Positions 44,654 to 54,741 are shown, numbered from the stretch's first letter. The stretch is DNA of 64,000 nt from Acinetobacter lwoffii (GCF_002321025.1 NZ_DCLL01000061.1:1-64000); one strand, 5' to 3'. Notes: generated by a model not told the origin, from the letters alone. Made by a program: numbers and translations.

Positions 44654-47600
44654 ATGTATAAACCAACCGCAATTTTGTGGCAGCCGACATTACCTACATT
44701 TTTAAAATATTCTGTACTGGGAACTGCGCTTGCTTCTCTAGGACTGACGGGCTGTTCATCTACACAAAGTGCGACCCAAACAGCATCAAGCAAGCAGGTT
44801 GGATCACAATATCTGGATGCCAGCAGTCTGGATGGACTCGAAGATTTACTTTCTGCAACGGATATGCGTGCAGTCGAAGGTGACCGTTTACAGATTCTGA
44901 AACATGGTGATGTCTGGAAACGCATGACCGTGGGTTTCAAGATGGACTTAAGTGTCTGGAATCCGCGGATTGATGCTCAGCGTGGCTGGTTTATTTCACG
45001 TCAGCCTTATCTGGATCGCTTAAGTGCGCGTGCATCACGTTATTTATATTACACGGTAAAAGAAGCAGAACGCCGTGGTATGCCGACCGAGTTGGCACTG
45101 TTACCGATTATTGAAAGTTCTTATGACCCGGCAGCGACCAGTAGTGCGGCGGCAGCAGGTTTATGGCAGTTTATTCCAAGTACCGGCCGCATTTATGGTC
45201 TAAAGCAGACTTCTTTATACGATGGTCGTCGTGATGTGGTGGAATCCACCCGTGCAGCCTATGAGTTTTTGGGCAGTCTGTATAACCAGTTTGGTTCCTG
45301 GGAGTTGGCGCTTGCTTCTTATAATGCAGGCCCAGGACGTATTCAGCAGGCGATTAACCGTAACAAAGCTGCAGGTCTGCCTACCGATTATTGGTCATTG
45401 AAACTACCACAAGAAACCATGAGTTACGTGCCACGTTTCTTGGCGGTTGCACAAATTATTAAAAATCCCGGCAGCTATGGGGTGAGCTTGCCACCGATTG
45501 CCAACCGTCCGCATTTCCGTGAAGTGCCAGTGGGCATTGCCAGTTTAAATGAAATTGCAGCCATCACTGGTCTAAGCCGTGCAGAACTGTATCAATTAAA
45601 CCCGGGTCATCGTGGTGATCATATTGATCCTGCAAGTCCGCGCCGTATTCTGATTCCAGCTGATTTAAGTCCTTCAGTCGATGAAAAGCTGAAAAAATTA
45701 TCCGGTTCAGGTGGTTTATGGGCGAGTAACACGAACAGCTTGCCGCGAAATACGACGACAGTGGTGCCCACCAGAGCTGCACCGCCAGAATTAAATACCA
45801 AAACGATTACACCTTCTAAACAGACTCCGCCAGCGGTTGTTAGTAATCAGCCTGCAACGACTGTTGCCAAAACGACGACTCCGGCTAAAGCTGCAAGTAC
45901 GCCACCTGTCGTCACAGCAGCGGTAAGTACCGCGACAACGGCAAATACTGTAACGCAGACTACGAAAAAGATTTCGACGCCTAAAGGCTCATCTGCCTTG
46001 GCCAGTTTTGCGGCACAAAGTGATTTGCCGATTCCAAGTGCGCCGCGTATTCCGGTAGCTGTAACACCTGCAGCGCCAGCGAAACAGATTCAGGTCGAAC
46101 CACCGATTTCGGCAGCTGAGCGTCAGCAAGTTGAGCAGGCGGTCATCGCACAGGATATTCAGAAAACTGTGGATGAAATTCTGCAGCCTGTCGCAACACC
46201 GGCAGAACAGGCCCAAGTGGTTGAAGAGCTGAAAGCATTGGCGCCGGCTGGCACAGAAATTGTTGATCCTTATGACGGCAAAATCAAGCTGACTGCCATT
46301 CAAACCAGCCTGTCTGTGGCTGAGCAGCAAGGCAAGGAACTCACCAAAGGCTTCTCTTATCCAAAAGAAGTTGCTGACAATACCACTGCGAACTCGGTTG
46401 AAGCCAAGCTAAATCAGGGCAAAAATTACGTCAAGACGGATTCTGAAGTGGTGGTGGTCGCTCCAAAAGGCAAACGCAGTACCTATAAGGTATTACCAGG
46501 TGATAATCTGGCAATGATTGCGGCCAAAAATGGCGTGAACTGGCGTGATGTAGCGAAATGGAACCAGATTGATCCAAATTCTCCGCTGTATGTGGGCACC
46601 ACCATTTATCTGTATGATGCCAAACCGGTACAGGAAGCCAGCAAAGCCAAAGAAAAGCCGGAAACTTATGTCGTTCAGGCCAATGACTCTCTGACTAGCG
46701 TAGCGACCCAGTTTGGTTTTAGCGTGAAACAACTGGCTGATTTTAATGGACTGAATAGTAATAGCGGTCTGTTTGTTGGGCAAAAGCTGTCATTGAAAGA
46801 TACAGGGCAGTCCAAAGCCAAAGTTGAAGACACGAAAAAAGCTGAAACTGTCAAGGTTCAGACCAAATCCTATACAGTGAAACGTGGTGAGTATCTGAAA
46901 CTGATTGCCGATCGTTATGGGCTTTCAAATGCTGAACTGGCATCCTTGACTTCAAGTCTGACTGCCGGTAGCAGTCTGATGGTGGGACAGAAAATCAATG
47001 TACCACTTCAGGAAGTTGAAGGGCTAACGGCATCTAGCCAGAAAACTGAGCAGAAGTTTGAAAATGTCAAAGTCGATCAGACTGCGACTGAAAACTATCA
47101 GGTCAAACGCGGTGAAACCCTGTATAGCATTGCCAGTCAAAGCAAGCTGAGTGTTTCTGAACTGGCTGTATTGAATGGGTTGTCTGCCAATAGTGGTTTA
47201 CGTATAGGTCAGACCATCAAGATTCCAGCGGGCAGTCAAACTCCTGAAAGCTATACGGTTCAATCAGGTGATACGCTGACCGGCATTGCCGCAAGATACA
47301 ATCTGTCAATGGACCAAGTGGCGAGCCTGAATGGTCTATCACGTAATGCGGGTGTACGTGTCGGGCAGCGACTGAAACTGAGTGGTGAAGTTGCTGAACC
47401 GGTACGTGAAGTGGTGGCTGAAACTGCGACGAAGAATGCAAAATCGGATTCGCATGTGGTGAAATCAGGTGAAACCTTAAGCTCTATTGCGCGTCAGTAT
47501 CATTTACAACTGAAATATCTGGCAGATTTAAACGGCCTGAATACCAATAGCACAGTGCGTATTGGTCAGCGTTTAAAAATTGAGGGTGACTTTCCGGCAG

Positions 47601-47947
47601 ATAAAAAAGTTGAAGACGTGAAAGTGGCAGCTAAGCCTTTAGCTTCTAAGGCAACTGAATCCTATACGGTAAAATCAGGTGAATCCCTGAATGCAATTGC
47701 TAGCCGCGTAGGCATAAGCGTGACCGACCTGGCCCAGTTAAATAATCTGAGTTCACGCGCAGGATTGCGTGTCAGTCAAACGATCCAGATTCCAAAACTG
47801 GTGACGGATTATAAAGTCAAACGCGGTGATACCTTAATCGGTCTGGCTTCACGTTATGGTCTGAACAGCAATGAACTGGCGGAAATGAATGATCTCAAAC
47901 CAAATACACAATTGCGTATTGGTGATGTGATTAAAGTGCCGAATTAA
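44654..47947 (+). CDS. mltD: MltD-type membrane-bound lytic transglycosylase with eight LysM repeats
   Basis: A 1097-residue predicted lipoprotein (lipobox GLTGC, Cys34). The SLT domain (about 125-250) has catalytic Glu154 in LLPIIESSYDPAATSS, then GLWQFIPSTG and ASYNAGPGR. A Pro/Thr/Ala-rich linker (about 355-600) precedes eight LysM modules of about 45 residues each (about 615 to the C-terminus), recognisable by Y-V-K-x-G-D/E-x-L and N-x-L starts and GQ-x-I/L ends. E. coli MltD has two. It cleaves peptidoglycan with 1,6-anhydro end products; many LysMs imply tight wall binding. Start ATG 44654; yejA follows after 10 nt. Confidence 0.9.
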   Translation: MYKPTAILWQPTLPTFLKYSVLGTALASLGLTGCSSTQSATQTASSKQVGSQYLDASSLDGLEDLLSATDMRAVEGDRLQILKHGDVWKRMTVGFKMDLSVWNPRIDAQRGWFISRQPYLDRLSARASRYLYYTVKEAERRGMPTELALLPIIESSYDPAATSSAAAAGLWQFIPSTGRIYGLKQTSLYDGRRDVVESTRAAYEFLGSLYNQFGSWELALASYNAGPGRIQQAINRNKAAGLPTDYWSLKLPQETMSYVPRFLAVAQIIKNPGSYGVSLPPIANRPHFREVPVGIASLNEIAAITGLSRAELYQLNPGHRGDHIDPASPRRILIPADLSPSVDEKLKKLSGSGGLWASNTNSLPRNTTTVVPTRAAPPELNTKTITPSKQTPPAVVSNQPATTVAKTTTPAKAASTPPVVTAAVSTATTANTVTQTTKKISTPKGSSALASFAAQSDLPIPSAPRIPVAVTPAAPAKQIQVEPPISAAERQQVEQAVIAQDIQKTVDEILQPVATPAEQAQVVEELKALAPAGTEIVDPYDGKIKLTAIQTSLSVAEQQGKELTKGFSYPKEVADNTTANSVEAKLNQGKNYVKTDSEVVVVAPKGKRSTYKVLPGDNLAMIAAKNGVNWRDVAKWNQIDPNSPLYVGTTIYLYDAKPVQEASKAKEKPETYVVQANDSLTSVATQFGFSVKQLADFNGLNSNSGLFVGQKLSLKDTGQSKAKVEDTKKAETVKVQTKSYTVKRGEYLKLIADRYGLSNAELASLTSSLTAGSSLMVGQKINVPLQEVEGLTASSQKTEQKFENVKVDQTATENYQVKRGETLYSIASQSKLSVSELAVLNGLSANSGLRIGQTIKIPAGSQTPESYTVQSGDTLTGIAARYNLSMDQVASLNGLSRNAGVRVGQRLKLSGEVAEPVREVVAETATKNAKSDSHVVKSGETLSSIARQYHLQLKYLADLNGLNTNSTVRIGQRLKIEGDFPADKKVEDVKVAAKPLASKATESYTVKSGESLNAIASRVGISVTDLAQLNNLSSRAGLRVSQTIQIPKLVTDYKVKRGDTLIGLASRYGLNSNELAEMNDLKPNTQLRIGDVIKVPN

Positions 47948-47957
47948 TGAATGGATC

Positions 47958-49799
47958 ATGAGATTCGCGCATTTATTTAAAACTTTCAGGTTGATCTGGC
48001 TAGCCCCGCTGCTCGTAAGTAGCAGTTGGGCAGCCCTGATCACCACCCCATATATTGCACTACATAGCCAGCCGAAATATGCCCAGGCCAAATTCCTGCC
48101 TTATGCCAATCCGCAAGCGCCTAAAGGCGGTACGCTGATTCTGGCAGCTGATGGCAGTTTCGATAATTTGAACAGCATGAATGGCAAAGGTAATGTCACT
48201 GAAGGGATCAACTATATTTTTGACAGTTTGCTGTCCAAGTCACTGGATGAGCCCGGTGTGTACTATCCCTTGCTGGCGGAAAAAGTCAGTTTTGACCCCA
48301 AAAAAACTGCCTTTATTATTTTTCATTTAAATCCCAAAGCACGGTTCAGCAATGGCCAGCCGGTGACTGCGCAAGATGTCAAATACAGTTTTGAGTTGTT
48401 TCAGACCCAGTCCAATTTTGGCCTGCAGATGTATCTGGCTGATTTAAACTGGCTGGAAGTCCTGTCACCTTTACAGGTCAAAATGCATTTTAAATCCGGA
48501 CATAATCCGGAAATGGCGATGATTGTCGCACAGATGCCCATTTATTCTAAACAGGAATGGCAAAAGCGTGATTTTAAAGAATTGACGCTGAAACCGATGC
48601 TGGGTTCAGGGCCCTATGTCATTGAACACATAGATGCTGGACGTAGTATTAGCTACAAACGCAATCCCCGATATTGGGGTAAAGACTTGATGGTCAACCG
48701 CGGGCGTTATAATTTTGACCGGATCAAGTATCGTTATTATCGTAGCCCTGAAATCAAGTTCGAAGCTTTCAAGTCGGGCCAATTTACCTTGCATGAGGAA
48801 AAACAGGTCAACCGTTGGGTGAAAGACTACCAGTTTCCTGCCGTTCGGCAAGGACAGGTGCAGCGTTACCGCTTTCAGCATCACAACCCGATTCCGACCC
48901 ATAGTCTGATATTCAATACCCGCCGTCAGCCTTTTGCCGATATCCGTTTCCGCCAAGCCTTGAGTTTTGCCTATGACTTTGAATGGCTGAATAAAGCCAT
49001 GTTCTATGGTGAATATCAGCGCCTGAACAGCTTTTTTTCCAATAGCGAGCTTGCATCTCATAGACGGCCAAGTGTTCAAGAACTGCACATTTTGAAACCC
49101 CATTTAAAGCAGCTTGATCCGGTTCAACGTCAGGCGGTACTTGAGGACTGGAAATATCCTCAGTCAGATGCCTCCGGTTTTAACCGGAACAATCTGTTAA
49201 AGGCCCGTCAATTGCTATTAAAGGCAGGCTATCGTTATCAACAGGGGAAGTTGGTCAATGCTGCGGGTCAACCGGTACAGATTGAGTTCCTGTTACATCA
49301 GGCGGAACAGCAGCGTGATCTGATGCCATATCTACGTCATTTAAAACGCTTGGGCATTCAGGCCAGCATTCGTATGGTAGAAACCGCGCAATATTATGAA
49401 CGGCTGCGGAATTATCAGTTTGATATGATTGTCGATACCATGCCGCAATCCCTGACACCGGGGCAGGAGCAGAAACAGTTCTGGGGCAGTCAGGCCGCCA
49501 CGCAGCCAGGTAATTATAATTATGCCGGCATTCGAAATCCGGCCATTGATGCCGTCATTCAGCAGGTGACACAGGCTCAAAACCGTGAACAGCTGGTGAA
49601 TAGTACCCGAGCATTAGACCGTTTACTGCGTGCAGGCTATTATCATATTCTGACTTATGGTACGGGTGAATACTGGTATGCTTACTGGAATATGTATCAG
49701 CAGCCGCAACGAAAACCTAAACTCTCCGCCGGGATTGATTACTGGTGGGTCGATGCAGAAAAGGCCAGACATGTGGCTGATTATTTCAAACAGCATTAA
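47958..49799 (+). CDS. yejA: Peptide ABC transporter substrate-binding protein, YejA-like
   Basis: A 613-residue SBP of the extracellular family 5 class. A signal peptide precedes ALITTPYIALHSQPKYAQAKF, the typical YejA start. Typical later blocks are GTLILAADGSFDNLNSMNGK, GSGPYVIEHIDAGRSISYKRNPRYWG and a SLIFNTRRQPFADIRFRQALSFAYDFEW core. It binds oligopeptide-like ligands (in E. coli YejA is linked to microcin C and peptide import). It begins 10 nt after mltD and 24 nt before yejB, consistent with one operon. Confidence 0.88.
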   Translation: MRFAHLFKTFRLIWLAPLLVSSSWAALITTPYIALHSQPKYAQAKFLPYANPQAPKGGTLILAADGSFDNLNSMNGKGNVTEGINYIFDSLLSKSLDEPGVYYPLLAEKVSFDPKKTAFIIFHLNPKARFSNGQPVTAQDVKYSFELFQTQSNFGLQMYLADLNWLEVLSPLQVKMHFKSGHNPEMAMIVAQMPIYSKQEWQKRDFKELTLKPMLGSGPYVIEHIDAGRSISYKRNPRYWGKDLMVNRGRYNFDRIKYRYYRSPEIKFEAFKSGQFTLHEEKQVNRWVKDYQFPAVRQGQVQRYRFQHHNPIPTHSLIFNTRRQPFADIRFRQALSFAYDFEWLNKAMFYGEYQRLNSFFSNSELASHRRPSVQELHILKPHLKQLDPVQRQAVLEDWKYPQSDASGFNRNNLLKARQLLLKAGYRYQQGKLVNAAGQPVQIEFLLHQAEQQRDLMPYLRHLKRLGIQASIRMVETAQYYERLRNYQFDMIVDTMPQSLTPGQEQKQFWGSQAATQPGNYNYAGIRNPAIDAVIQQVTQAQNREQLVNSTRALDRLLRAGYYHILTYGTGEYWYAYWNMYQQPQRKPKLSAGIDYWWVDAEKARHVADYFKQH

Positions 49800-49823
49800 G
49801 CTCCAAGCCTATCAGGGAGTGCC

Positions 49824-50870
49824 ATGAGCACTTATATTCTCAAACGTCTGTTGCTGATGATTCCAACCTTGCTGATCATTTTGCTGATCAATTTCATGGT
49901 GATCCAGCTGGCACCCGGTGGTCCGGTGGAGCAGGCGATTTATCAGGCGCAACAGGTCAATGGTTTGGCGCATACCGGATTGCAGTATCAGGGAAAGCAA
50001 GGCCTCACACCGGAGATGCTTGAGCAGATTAATATCCAGTACGGCTTTGACCAGCCGCTGCATATTCGATTTTGGGAAATGCTAACGCGTTATGCGCAGT
50101 TTGATCTGGGGCAGAGTTTTTTCAAAGACAAACCTGTGACTGAACTCATCTGGGAAAAATTGCCAGTATCGCTTTCTTTAGGCCTGTGGAGTACCTTGCT
50201 GATTTATCTGGTCTCCATTCCTTTAGGGATTAGAAAAGCCCGAAAACATGGCAGTCTGTTTGATCAGACTACCTCTCTAGTGTTGGCAGTAGGCTATGCC
50301 ATTCCAGCCTTTATTTTTGCCATTTTACTCATCGTATTTTTTACTGGTGGGTCTTATCTGCACTGGTTTCCCTTGCAGGGAATTCGCTCTGAAAATTTTG
50401 CTGAACTCTCATTCTTTGCGAAAATTCAGGATTATTTCTGGCATATGGCCTTGCCGCTGTTGGCCATGGTGCTTGGCGGATTTGCCAGTTTGACCTATCT
50501 GGTCAAATTTTCCTTTGTAGAAGAGCTGACTAAGCAATATGTCTTGGCTGCCCGGGCCAAAGGTTTAACTGAACATGCAGTGCTGTATCGGCATGTATTC
50601 CGGAATGCCATTTTAGTGCTTATCGCAGGTTTGCCTGAAGTTCTGATCGGGGTGTTTTTTGTGGGAAACCTGTTTATCGAGATTATCTTTAATCTGGATG
50701 GGTTAGGTGTTTTAGGGTTTGAGGCAATTATCCAGCGTGACTATCCGGTGATTTTCGGTACTTTGTTTATCTTTACCTTGCTCGGCCTGCTGCTGCGCTT
50801 GCTGAGCGATTTGCTCTATCAACTGATTGATCCAAGGATTCATTTCAGTTCACGTCGAGGATCACAATAA
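49824..50870 (+). CDS. yejB: ABC transporter permease, YejB-like
   Basis: A 348-residue inner-membrane permease of the oligopeptide class with six helices. The N-terminal part has TYILKRLLLMIPTLLIILLINFMVIQLAPGGPVEQ. The C-terminal BPD region has the EAA-loop-like YVLAARAKGLTEHAVLYRHVFRNA (about 232-255). Paired with YejE. Start behind GGGAG (5-nt spacing). The stop overlaps the yejE start by 1 nt (TAATG). Confidence 0.92.
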   Translation: MSTYILKRLLLMIPTLLIILLINFMVIQLAPGGPVEQAIYQAQQVNGLAHTGLQYQGKQGLTPEMLEQINIQYGFDQPLHIRFWEMLTRYAQFDLGQSFFKDKPVTELIWEKLPVSLSLGLWSTLLIYLVSIPLGIRKARKHGSLFDQTTSLVLAVGYAIPAFIFAILLIVFFTGGSYLHWFPLQGIRSENFAELSFFAKIQDYFWHMALPLLAMVLGGFASLTYLVKFSFVEELTKQYVLAARAKGLTEHAVLYRHVFRNAILVLIAGLPEVLIGVFFVGNLFIEIIFNLDGLGVLGFEAIIQRDYPVIFGTLFIFTLLGLLLRLLSDLLYQLIDPRIHFSSRRGSQ

Positions 50871-51880
50871 TGTCTTCCTTGATGCAAGCACGCTGGCAAC
50901 GTTTTAAGCAGCATAAGCTGGGCTTTGGCTGCTTCATTATTTTCAGTGCTATTTTCATCATTTCCTTGGGTGCAGAACTGATTGCTAACGATAAGCCCTT
51001 GTTGGTGAAATATGATCATGCTTTTTATCTGCCTATCCTGAAATCCTATCCAGAAACCACGTTTGGTGGGGTATTTGAGACAGAAGCAGAATATAAAGAT
51101 CCCGTTGTACAGCAACTGATTGCAGAAAAAGGCTGGGCGATCTGGCCCATCATTCCATTTTCTTATCAAACGCCAAATTTTGAACTGGCTGAACCAGTGC
51201 CTTCGCCACCGAGTGCGCAAAACTGGCTGGGAACAGATGATCAGGGCCGTGATGTTCTGGCACGGATTCTATATGGCTTAAGGATTTCATTACTGTTTGG
51301 TTTTGCTGTGACTCTATTGTCTGCAGCGTTGGGAATTTTAGTAGGGGCAATTCAGGGTTATTATGGTGGATGGATTGACCTGATCGGACAACGCATACTC
51401 GAAGTCTGGAGCGGTTTGCCGATGCTGTTTATGGTGATGGTACTGGTCAGTCTGTTTACCCCGAGTATTTACTGGCTATTTCTGATCATGCTGTTATTTG
51501 GCTGGACCACACTGGTGAGTATGGTGCGCGCTGAGTTTTTGCGCGCCAGAAATCTGGAATATGTCTGGGCAGTAAAAAGTATCGGGGCGGGGGATGGACG
51601 GATCATGTTCAAACATATTCTCCCCAATGTGATAGGTTCTAGCCTGTCACAGTTACCTTTTATGCTAACCGCCAATATTACTGCACTGACAGCGCTGGAT
51701 TTTTTAGGGTATGGTCTGCCACCCGATTCGGCATCCCTCGGGGAACTCTTGCTTCAGGCCAAAAACAACTTAAATGCGCCGTGGCTGGCATTGTCGGGAT
51801 TCTTTAGTTTGGCGATTGTACTGAGTTTGCTGATCTATATGGGAGAAGCGGTACGGGATGCTTTTGATCCAAGAAACTAA
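50870..51880 (+). CDS. yejE: ABC transporter permease, YejE-like
   Basis: A 336-residue inner-membrane permease. The N-terminal OppC_N helix (HKLGFGCFIIFSAIFIISL) is followed by the TDDQGRDVLARILYGLRIS segment and a BPD region with VWAVKSIGAGDGRIMFKHILPNV (EAA loop). Together with YejB it forms the channel of a peptide importer. The ATPase gene yejF, usually next, is not found in the following 131 nt or in the next two genes. Confidence 0.92.
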   Translation: MSSLMQARWQRFKQHKLGFGCFIIFSAIFIISLGAELIANDKPLLVKYDHAFYLPILKSYPETTFGGVFETEAEYKDPVVQQLIAEKGWAIWPIIPFSYQTPNFELAEPVPSPPSAQNWLGTDDQGRDVLARILYGLRISLLFGFAVTLLSAALGILVGAIQGYYGGWIDLIGQRILEVWSGLPMLFMVMVLVSLFTPSIYWLFLIMLLFGWTTLVSMVRAEFLRARNLEYVWAVKSIGAGDGRIMFKHILPNVIGSSLSQLPFMLTANITALTALDFLGYGLPPDSASLGELLLQAKNNLNAPWLALSGFFSLAIVLSLLIYMGEAVRDAFDPRN

Positions 51881-52010
51881 ATCACAAAAATCTTTAACCA
51901 TAAGAAAATAAGCAGATAAAAATTGTGTAAATTTGACAAGACTGATTGTCAATTGTTCTGGCTTACGTTATAAACGAGTACAAAATAAAAGTAACGTATC
52001 AGGACAGATC

Positions 52011-53255
52011 ATGACTCAATTGGCCGATTCCATTCAAATTCGTAATACCACTTTTAAAAATCGCATCATTAAAGGTGCCATGAGTGAAGCACTGGCCAAT
52101 GATGCCGGCCAGCCCAATCAGGCGCATTTCAAGTTGTATGAAGCATGGGCCGAAGGTGGCTTGGGTTGTGCTATTACGGGTAATGTCATGGTGGATTATC
52201 GTGCCAAGAATGAACCGGGCGTCGTAGTGGTAGAAACAGAACGCGATCTAGCGCAGCTCAAAGTCTGGGCCGACGTAGGCAAACAGCATGGCATGGTACA
52301 ACTGGTCCAGTTGTCGCATCCGGGCCGCCAGTGTCCCAAAGGTCTGAATAAAGAAACGGTTGCACCGTCCGCAGTCCCATTTAGTCCGGCTTTGGCCATG
52401 AGCTTTGGAACCCCACGGGAATTGCGTGAAGATGAAATCCTGGATATTATCCAGCGCTTTGCCACTTCGGCTGCTATCTGTGAACAAGCAGGATTTGAGG
52501 GGGTGCAGTTGCATGGGGCACATGGTTATCTGATTAGCCAGTTTCTGTCACCGCTGACCAATAAGCGTCAGGATCAATGGGGTGGTAGTATTGAGAATCG
52601 CACCCGTTTCTTGCTGCAAACCTATCAGGCTGTTCGTGCTGCGACTTCGGAAAATTTTATTATTTCAGTCAAGCTGAATTCAGCTGATTTCCAGCGCGGT
52701 GGTATTAGCGAAGAAGATGTCATTTATGTCTTTAAGGCGATGGACGTTGCAGGCATCGATATCATTGAAGTGTCAGGTGGTAGCTATGAAGCACCTGCGA
52801 TGGCCGGCGTGAAAGCAGACAAGCGCAAGGCCTCGACCATTGCCCGTGAAGCCTATTTCCTCGATTTTGCCGAAAAAATCCGCCAGGAAGTGAAGTGCCA
52901 TATCATGGTCACTGGTGGATTCCGAACAGTTGAAGGCATGAATGCCGCGCTCGACAGTGGTGCTTGTGATTTTGTCGGGATTGCACGTCCCTTTGCGGTA
53001 GAACCTGATTTAGGGAATCGTCTGGTTGCAGGGCAGGATGTACGTTATGCGGTTGAGAAAATTAAAACCGGTATTCCAATGGTCGACAAGATGGCGATTA
53101 TGGAAATCATCTGGTATGCCGCGCAGTTTAAGGAAATTGCCAAAGGCAAGCAGCCTAATCCGAAACTGTCACCACTAAAAGTCTTTTTGCAGTATCTGAA
53201 AGGCAATGTCAAAGCGGTGATCAAGGGACAATTAAACTCGCGAAAATCGGCTTAA
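52011..53255 (+). CDS. NADH:flavin oxidoreductase, old yellow enzyme family
   Basis: A 414-residue FMN-binding TIM-barrel enzyme of the OYE/NADH:flavin oxidoreductase group. It has IRNTTFKNRIIKGAMSEALAND, QLSHPGRQCPKG (the His/Gln substrate region), GFEGVQLHGAHGYLISQFLSP and CDFVGIARPFAVEPDLGNRL. It reduces activated alkenes using NAD(P)H; the substrate is unknown. Start ATG 52011 with AGGA 6 nt upstream; the frame extends 26 codons further but lacks coding features. It is followed by a terminator. Confidence 0.85.
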   Translation: MTQLADSIQIRNTTFKNRIIKGAMSEALANDAGQPNQAHFKLYEAWAEGGLGCAITGNVMVDYRAKNEPGVVVVETERDLAQLKVWADVGKQHGMVQLVQLSHPGRQCPKGLNKETVAPSAVPFSPALAMSFGTPRELREDEILDIIQRFATSAAICEQAGFEGVQLHGAHGYLISQFLSPLTNKRQDQWGGSIENRTRFLLQTYQAVRAATSENFIISVKLNSADFQRGGISEEDVIYVFKAMDVAGIDIIEVSGGSYEAPAMAGVKADKRKASTIAREAYFLDFAEKIRQEVKCHIMVTGGFRTVEGMNAALDSGACDFVGIARPFAVEPDLGNRLVAGQDVRYAVEKIKTGIPMVDKMAIMEIIWYAAQFKEIAKGKQPNPKLSPLKVFLQYLKGNVKAVIKGQLNSRKSA

Positions 53256-53263
53256 TCTTTATT

Positions 53264-53297
53264 AAAAAACCGGACACTGCAAATGTCCGGTTTTTTA
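53264..53297. terminator. Bidirectional terminator
   Basis: AAAAAACCGGACA/TGTCCGGTTTTTT with a 7-nt loop lies between the OYE-family gene and the convergent iron-enzyme gene. Confidence 0.9.
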
Positions 53298-53319
53298 ATT
53301 TCTGGCACTTAGGGGTGCT

Positions 53320-54741
53320 TTAGGAATAATGCATCGCCTGGGTCTGAAAAGGAAATAATAACTGGCTTAACTGACGAGTCGCCCATAAACCAATTTCAGT
53401 ATGATGCATATGCGGTGCAGTATAAGGAATCAGTAAATCAATTTTCTGTTCAGCACCCTCACAGCGCATGAAGCGGCTTTTTAACTGATTTAAGCGCTGC
53501 TGGTCCATACGGCTCATTGCAGGTTCAATTTTTGCTTGTGATGGGGCTGCACTACGTGAGGACAGGCGAGTTGCCAAGCCTGCACCCTGAATCCAGTCTT
53601 TAATAATCTGTTTTTCGGTCGCATTAAAGACCCCAAACATTTTACCTTCCGGATGATCGATCATTTTCCAGAAGCGACTTTGTTCTACTGGCGCATCTTT
53701 CACGATCCAGCCTTTTTCAATCATCACCTGCAAAAACTCGCTAATCTGGGCAGGATCGGATAACCAATCATTGATGGTCTTGCCACTAAACTGGCATTTC
53801 TGATTATGAATATATTGACCAATCAGCGCTTTATTCTGGAACACTTTTAAAGCCATCTGTTCAATGTCCAGTTCCTTAATAATCTGAGAAGAACTTTTGC
53901 CGATGTCATTCAGGACATAGCCTTTTTTAATCAGCTCCAGATAAGTTTCCGGGTTTTCTGCATGATTAAAATGCTGGATAAATGCTTGCAGGGATTTCTG
54001 CGCATGACCATTGTGAGCATTATCAATAGTAATGTGCACATTGAAATAATGTGGATCGATACCCAGTTCAGCCAGTTCATAATTGGTGATTAACAGATGC
54101 AGCGGTAACTGTTCATAGCCGAGATTAAAGCCAATGACCAAAGGTAGGTATTTGGCCGGGGCATAAGCCAGTGCGAGCTGTACGGCAGCCTGTTCGTAGT
54201 AACTGTCATCCAAATGCTCGGCATAACTGTTCAGCTCATAATGACTCAACAGGTCCTGATACATGGTGACATGATTGGCACGCGGATGCCCTAAACCAAG
54301 CTCTTCGAGATAGATGTAAATCAAATCTTTCAACTCGGGCTGATTACAGTTTGGCACGGTTGAATACAACCAAGCACCATCGACCAGTTTAACCGGTGCA
54401 ACTTTCGCCAGGAATTCGAAAGCATGAGAAACCGTCGGAAAATATTCCCGGGGCTGTTGCTGTTTCCGGCGATTGACATAGGTCTGGAAAGTCGCACAAA
54501 CCTGATGATGTTGTTCTAAAAGATGCTGTTCAACCTGTGCAGGCTGATCCAACCATCCGAGAGTATCAATATTTAAATTTTTAATCAGATCGCTCAAATA
54601 AGAGTCGGCTTTTTCGGTTTTGGTATATGTCGAAATTTCAGTATCTTGAAAAAAGTCGACCCAATCCTTAAAGCTTTTAATTTGATAATTATGATTTTTA
54701 TTTGGCGATAAAGGTAAACTTAGCTCTGTGCTGACGAACAT
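53320..54741 (-). CDS. Haem-oxygenase-like iron-containing redox enzyme family protein
   Basis: A 473-residue protein of the haem-oxygenase-like diiron oxidase (HDO) superfamily. Candidate metal ligands are visible in IYLEELGLGHPRANH (E and H) and in GIDPHYFNVHITIDNAHNGHA (D and H), at about residues 150-165 and 235-255. Members catalyse oxidative C-C cleavage or N-oxygenation in natural-product and lipid pathways, but the substrate here is unknown. The C-terminal 180 residues look like a separate helical region. No pathway genes surround it. Confidence 0.75.
   Translation of the reverse strand: MFVSTELSLPLSPNKNHNYQIKSFKDWVDFFQDTEISTYTKTEKADSYLSDLIKNLNIDTLGWLDQPAQVEQHLLEQHHQVCATFQTYVNRRKQQQPREYFPTVSHAFEFLAKVAPVKLVDGAWLYSTVPNCNQPELKDLIYIYLEELGLGHPRANHVTMYQDLLSHYELNSYAEHLDDSYYEQAAVQLALAYAPAKYLPLVIGFNLGYEQLPLHLLITNYELAELGIDPHYFNVHITIDNAHNGHAQKSLQAFIQHFNHAENPETYLELIKKGYVLNDIGKSSSQIIKELDIEQMALKVFQNKALIGQYIHNQKCQFSGKTINDWLSDPAQISEFLQVMIEKGWIVKDAPVEQSRFWKMIDHPEGKMFGVFNATEKQIIKDWIQGAGLATRLSSRSAAPSQAKIEPAMSRMDQQRLNQLKSRFMRCEGAEQKIDLLIPYTAPHMHHTEIGLWATRQLSQLLFPFQTQAMHYS

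Noticed and set aside
51881..52010. N-terminal extension of the OYE-family gene from 51933
   Set aside because: The upstream 26 codons lack protein features and the ATG at 52011 has a ribosome site.
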